This document shows positions 62,637-64,000 of a stretch of DNA of 64,000 nucleotides, piece after piece. The position numbers and the translations under genes are program-made. The notes beneath the pieces were generated by a model. That model made no database searches, was not told the DNA's origin, and saw nothing but the letters and a program-made list of their open reading frames with translations. Source of the stretch: Pontibacter ruber (lineage in GTDB: Bacteria; Bacteroidota; Bacteroidia; Cytophagales; Hymenobacteraceae); assembly GCF_023630205.1 (NCBI RefSeq), contig NZ_JALPRR010000001.1:1426001-1490000 (forward strand), read 5' to 3'. Position 1 is the stretch's first letter. Each line of letters opens with the position of its first letter.

Positions 62637-62672
62637 GAGCCGCCTGAAGTATAAATTTATTTCAGGCGGCTC
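62637..62672. terminator. Hairpin between two convergent reading frames
   Basis: GAGCCGCCTGAA (62637-62648) pairs with TTCAGGCGGCTC (62661-62672), and the loop contains GTATAAATTTAT. No T-run follows in the rightward direction. It could end the secreted-protein transcript. Confidence 0.6.
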
Positions 62673-62812
62673 AGTTGCACCCGCTTTTTCCAGAGCGGCT
62701 CGAAGGCGGCAATGTCTTCCGGGGTGAAGTATGGGAATTGCTGGAGGAGGATGCGGAGCATGGGCTTTATACTTATTTTAAATTGAGCTGCTAATACAAC
62801 TAGTGCGAACAT
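62657..62812 (-). pseudogene. Fragment resembling a Crp/Fnr N-terminus
   Basis: The leftward frame from ATG 62812 encodes 51 residues: a hydrophobic start, then LRILLQQFPYFTPEDIAAFE and PLWKKRVQLSRLK before the stop. This resembles the first helix of Bacteroidota Crp/Fnr regulators (LLQ..F..FTPEEI..F....K...LKK), but no cyclic-nucleotide or helix-turn-helix domain follows. It may be a truncated remnant or a small protein. The resemblance is from memory and short. Confidence 0.35.
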
Positions 62813-63005
62813 TAAGTATAAATTCTGTCCACCCGCTGCCCTTGCTGTGTGTTCTCACCAGCAAGCATAACAGCCACTAAAGTATAGATTGTTGGTGAGA
62901 ACACCAATAAAGACTGATAAAGCTTTTATCATTATATTAGAAGCCTATAATATTTAGGAACGCTGGAGCCAACCTCTTGTTGAAAAATAAAATTACTGCT
63001 AATAG

Positions 63006-63740
63006 ATGAAATTAACTTTAAGAACTTTGATGATTGTATCATTAGGATTCCTCCTAAATCAAAGCTGTTATAGTCAGTCAGAGTGTAATCGAATGGTAGT
63101 AGATTATTCGCTGAAAAAGAAATTAATAAAAGAAATCTGTATTCCAGCTGATAAAGTTATTGGTTATGTTATAAATGATGTCGATCTGAATATGGATGGA
63201 AGGAAAGACGTTATAGTCAGATATCATAAAATGCCTTTAGCTGATGGTGATATTATTACGCATGACATTTATATTAAAATAGATGATTCCAATTATAAGC
63301 TTATCAAGAGTTTAGATAATTTAAAGTCACCTGTTTTAAAAAGCTATGATCCGGATTATGTAAAGACAAACCCGTTGACTCAGGACATTAGCAGCAGGTT
63401 TCCTAGAAATGTTGAAGTTGAATTCAAGGACAATCTGATCACTATCAGTCACTTTTTATATGATGTATATGGGAAGACATACAGCTTTGAATACAGAAAA
63501 AGCGCTAATGACTGGGTCTTATCTAAAGAAGAATATTGGATAGGAGATCTAGCGCCTAATTATATCGCTTTAATGGGAGTCTCTGAAAAGCTGCGTGGTA
63601 AAGTAGTTCTGGAAGAAAAAAAGCAGGTAAAGCCAGTTAAAATTGCTGATTTTAGCCTGGAAGAATCGAAGAAGAAGGCTGAGGAGGAGGGTGAGTATTT
63701 GATGGAAAATTACGACATATTTAACTGGAAGGTGGAATAA
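63006..63740 (+). CDS. AT-rich secreted protein with a DxDxDG-like loop
   Basis: The 244-residue product has a signal peptide of about 22 residues (ending SCYSQ). A loop DVDLNMDGRKDVIVRYHK near residues 60-77 resembles the calcium loop of FG-GAP/VCBS-type repeats. The rest includes DIISRF-like QDISSRFPRNVEVEFKDN and FLYDVYGKTYSFEYRKS. The C-terminal 40 residues are rich in Lys and Glu. Base composition is more AT-rich than the neighbours, like the gene at 52102. The function is unknown. Confidence 0.65.
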   Translation: MKLTLRTLMIVSLGFLLNQSCYSQSECNRMVVDYSLKKKLIKEICIPADKVIGYVINDVDLNMDGRKDVIVRYHKMPLADGDIITHDIYIKIDDSNYKLIKSLDNLKSPVLKSYDPDYVKTNPLTQDISSRFPRNVEVEFKDNLITISHFLYDVYGKTYSFEYRKSANDWVLSKEEYWIGDLAPNYIALMGVSEKLRGKVVLEEKKQVKPVKIADFSLEESKKKAEEEGEYLMENYDIFNWKVE

Positions 63741-63881
63741 TTTTTTCTGCCGTTTTTGGTGTTGTTACTAATGTTAAAAGCGCTAGAGCCTTTGTAAGTG
63801 AAAAGGGATATTATGAGAAAATTGTTTTCGGCGGCCGCTGATGTATGGATTGTTGGCGAGAAAATCAACAATGGCGGAGGT

Positions 63882-64000
63882 TTATCTTATGAGATCAGCC
63901 GCTTCAGAAAACTCCTCCAGTACATCGTCACTCATATACTTGAGTCTTTTTTCTTTAGCCAGTTCTTCAACCGAGTTATAGGAAATGAAAGTACAGCTTT
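63882..64000 (-). CDS. C-terminal end of a protein cut by the window edge
   Basis: The leftward frame enters from the right edge and stops at 63882. The visible 38 residues end NSVEELAKEKRLKYMSDDVL and then EEFSEAADLIR. The composition is typical of a real, acidic, helical C-terminus. A rightward open frame from 63812 runs through the same sequence and is less protein-like. No family can be given. Confidence 0.4.
   Translation of the reverse strand, partial: SCTFISYNSVEELAKEKRLKYMSDDVLEEFSEAADLIR

Larger units (their letters stand above)
62622..63005. other. 384-bp spacer with a hairpin, a small gene fragment and a dispersed repeat
   Basis: It holds a 12-bp hairpin (62637-62672), a 51-codon leftward frame that resembles a Crp/Fnr N-terminus (62657-62812), a copy of the 5502-5553 repeat (62836-62888) and AAGTATA words (about 62768, 62814 and 62881). 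No other gene is supported. No TANNTTTG promoter was found for the gene at 63006. Confidence 0.55.

Noticed and set aside
63812..64000. Rightward open frame running off the right edge
   Set aside because: It includes a copy of a dispersed repeat and its composition is less protein-like than that of the leftward frame that stops at 63882.

Overview
The window is a 64 kb chromosomal segment from a member of the Bacteroidota, most likely Cytophagales near Pontibacter or Hymenobacter. The evidence is a complete type IX secretion core (PorP, GldK, GldL, GldM, GldN) plus a PorW/SprE-like lipoprotein, Bacteroidota promoters of the form TTTG-N18/19-TANNTTTG, an F-type ATPase operon that stops after atpG without atpD and atpC, a TonB-dependent receptor, DUF4271 beside hemD, a DUF5686 protein and many SPII lipoproteins. 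The species call is inference; I see no rRNA, tRNA, CRISPR array, transposase or prophage gene.

Layout. 1-7.2 kb: TPM-domain protein (cut by the left edge), LemA, a sugar-1-phosphate nucleotidyltransferase, an S9A prolyl oligopeptidase, an acyl-ACP thioesterase, a GNAT acetyltransferase, DUF4286. 7.2-13.7 kb: a lipoprotein, an MFS transporter, a DUF3052/OmdA-type protein, and a leftward cluster of a His-rich small protein, a ZnuD-like TonB receptor and an acidic lipoprotein, probably metal uptake. 13.9-21.9 kb: htpG, a MORN-like lipoprotein, yraN, lipB, a WecA/TagO-type phosphotransferase, DUF4271, hemD. 22-27.7 kb: porP and gldKLMN. 27.7-34.7 kb, leftward: the PorW/SprE-like lipoprotein, PBP1A and uvrC. 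35-40.9 kb: atpZ/I, a membrane protein, atpBEFHAG. 41-51.9 kb: PafA-type phosphatase, pyrophosphatase, UbiA-like protein, nnr, DUF2167, DUF5686, PAP2 phosphatase, nuoD. 52.1-56.5 kb: rightward small genes lying between nuoD and nuoCBA. 56.5-64 kb: nuoC, nuoB, nuoA, a repeat-filled spacer, a thioredoxin-NHL protein, a YczE-like membrane protein, DinB, and small secreted or hypothetical proteins.

How the parts work together. GldL/GldM form the proton-driven motor, GldK/GldN the periplasmic ring, and PorP and the PorW/SprE-like protein join at the outer membrane. The atp operon makes Fo plus F1 alpha, gamma and delta; beta and epsilon must come from elsewhere. Complex I genes nuoABC and nuoD share a strand but are separated by about 4.7 kb of opposite-strand genes.

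The most unusual signal is a short word, AAGTATA (reverse TATACTT). I counted about one hundred copies by eye where roughly eight would be expected in random sequence of balanced composition. It occurs inside and between genes, on both strands, four times as the palindrome AAGTATACTT, and as both arms of a terminator. It is nearly absent from gldKLMN and the atp operon. A second layer is a set of intergenic mosaics of dispersed repeats (5.48-5.63 kb, 58.4-58.9 kb, 62.8-63.9 kb). A third is a series of strong hairpins at gene junctions of the atp operon.
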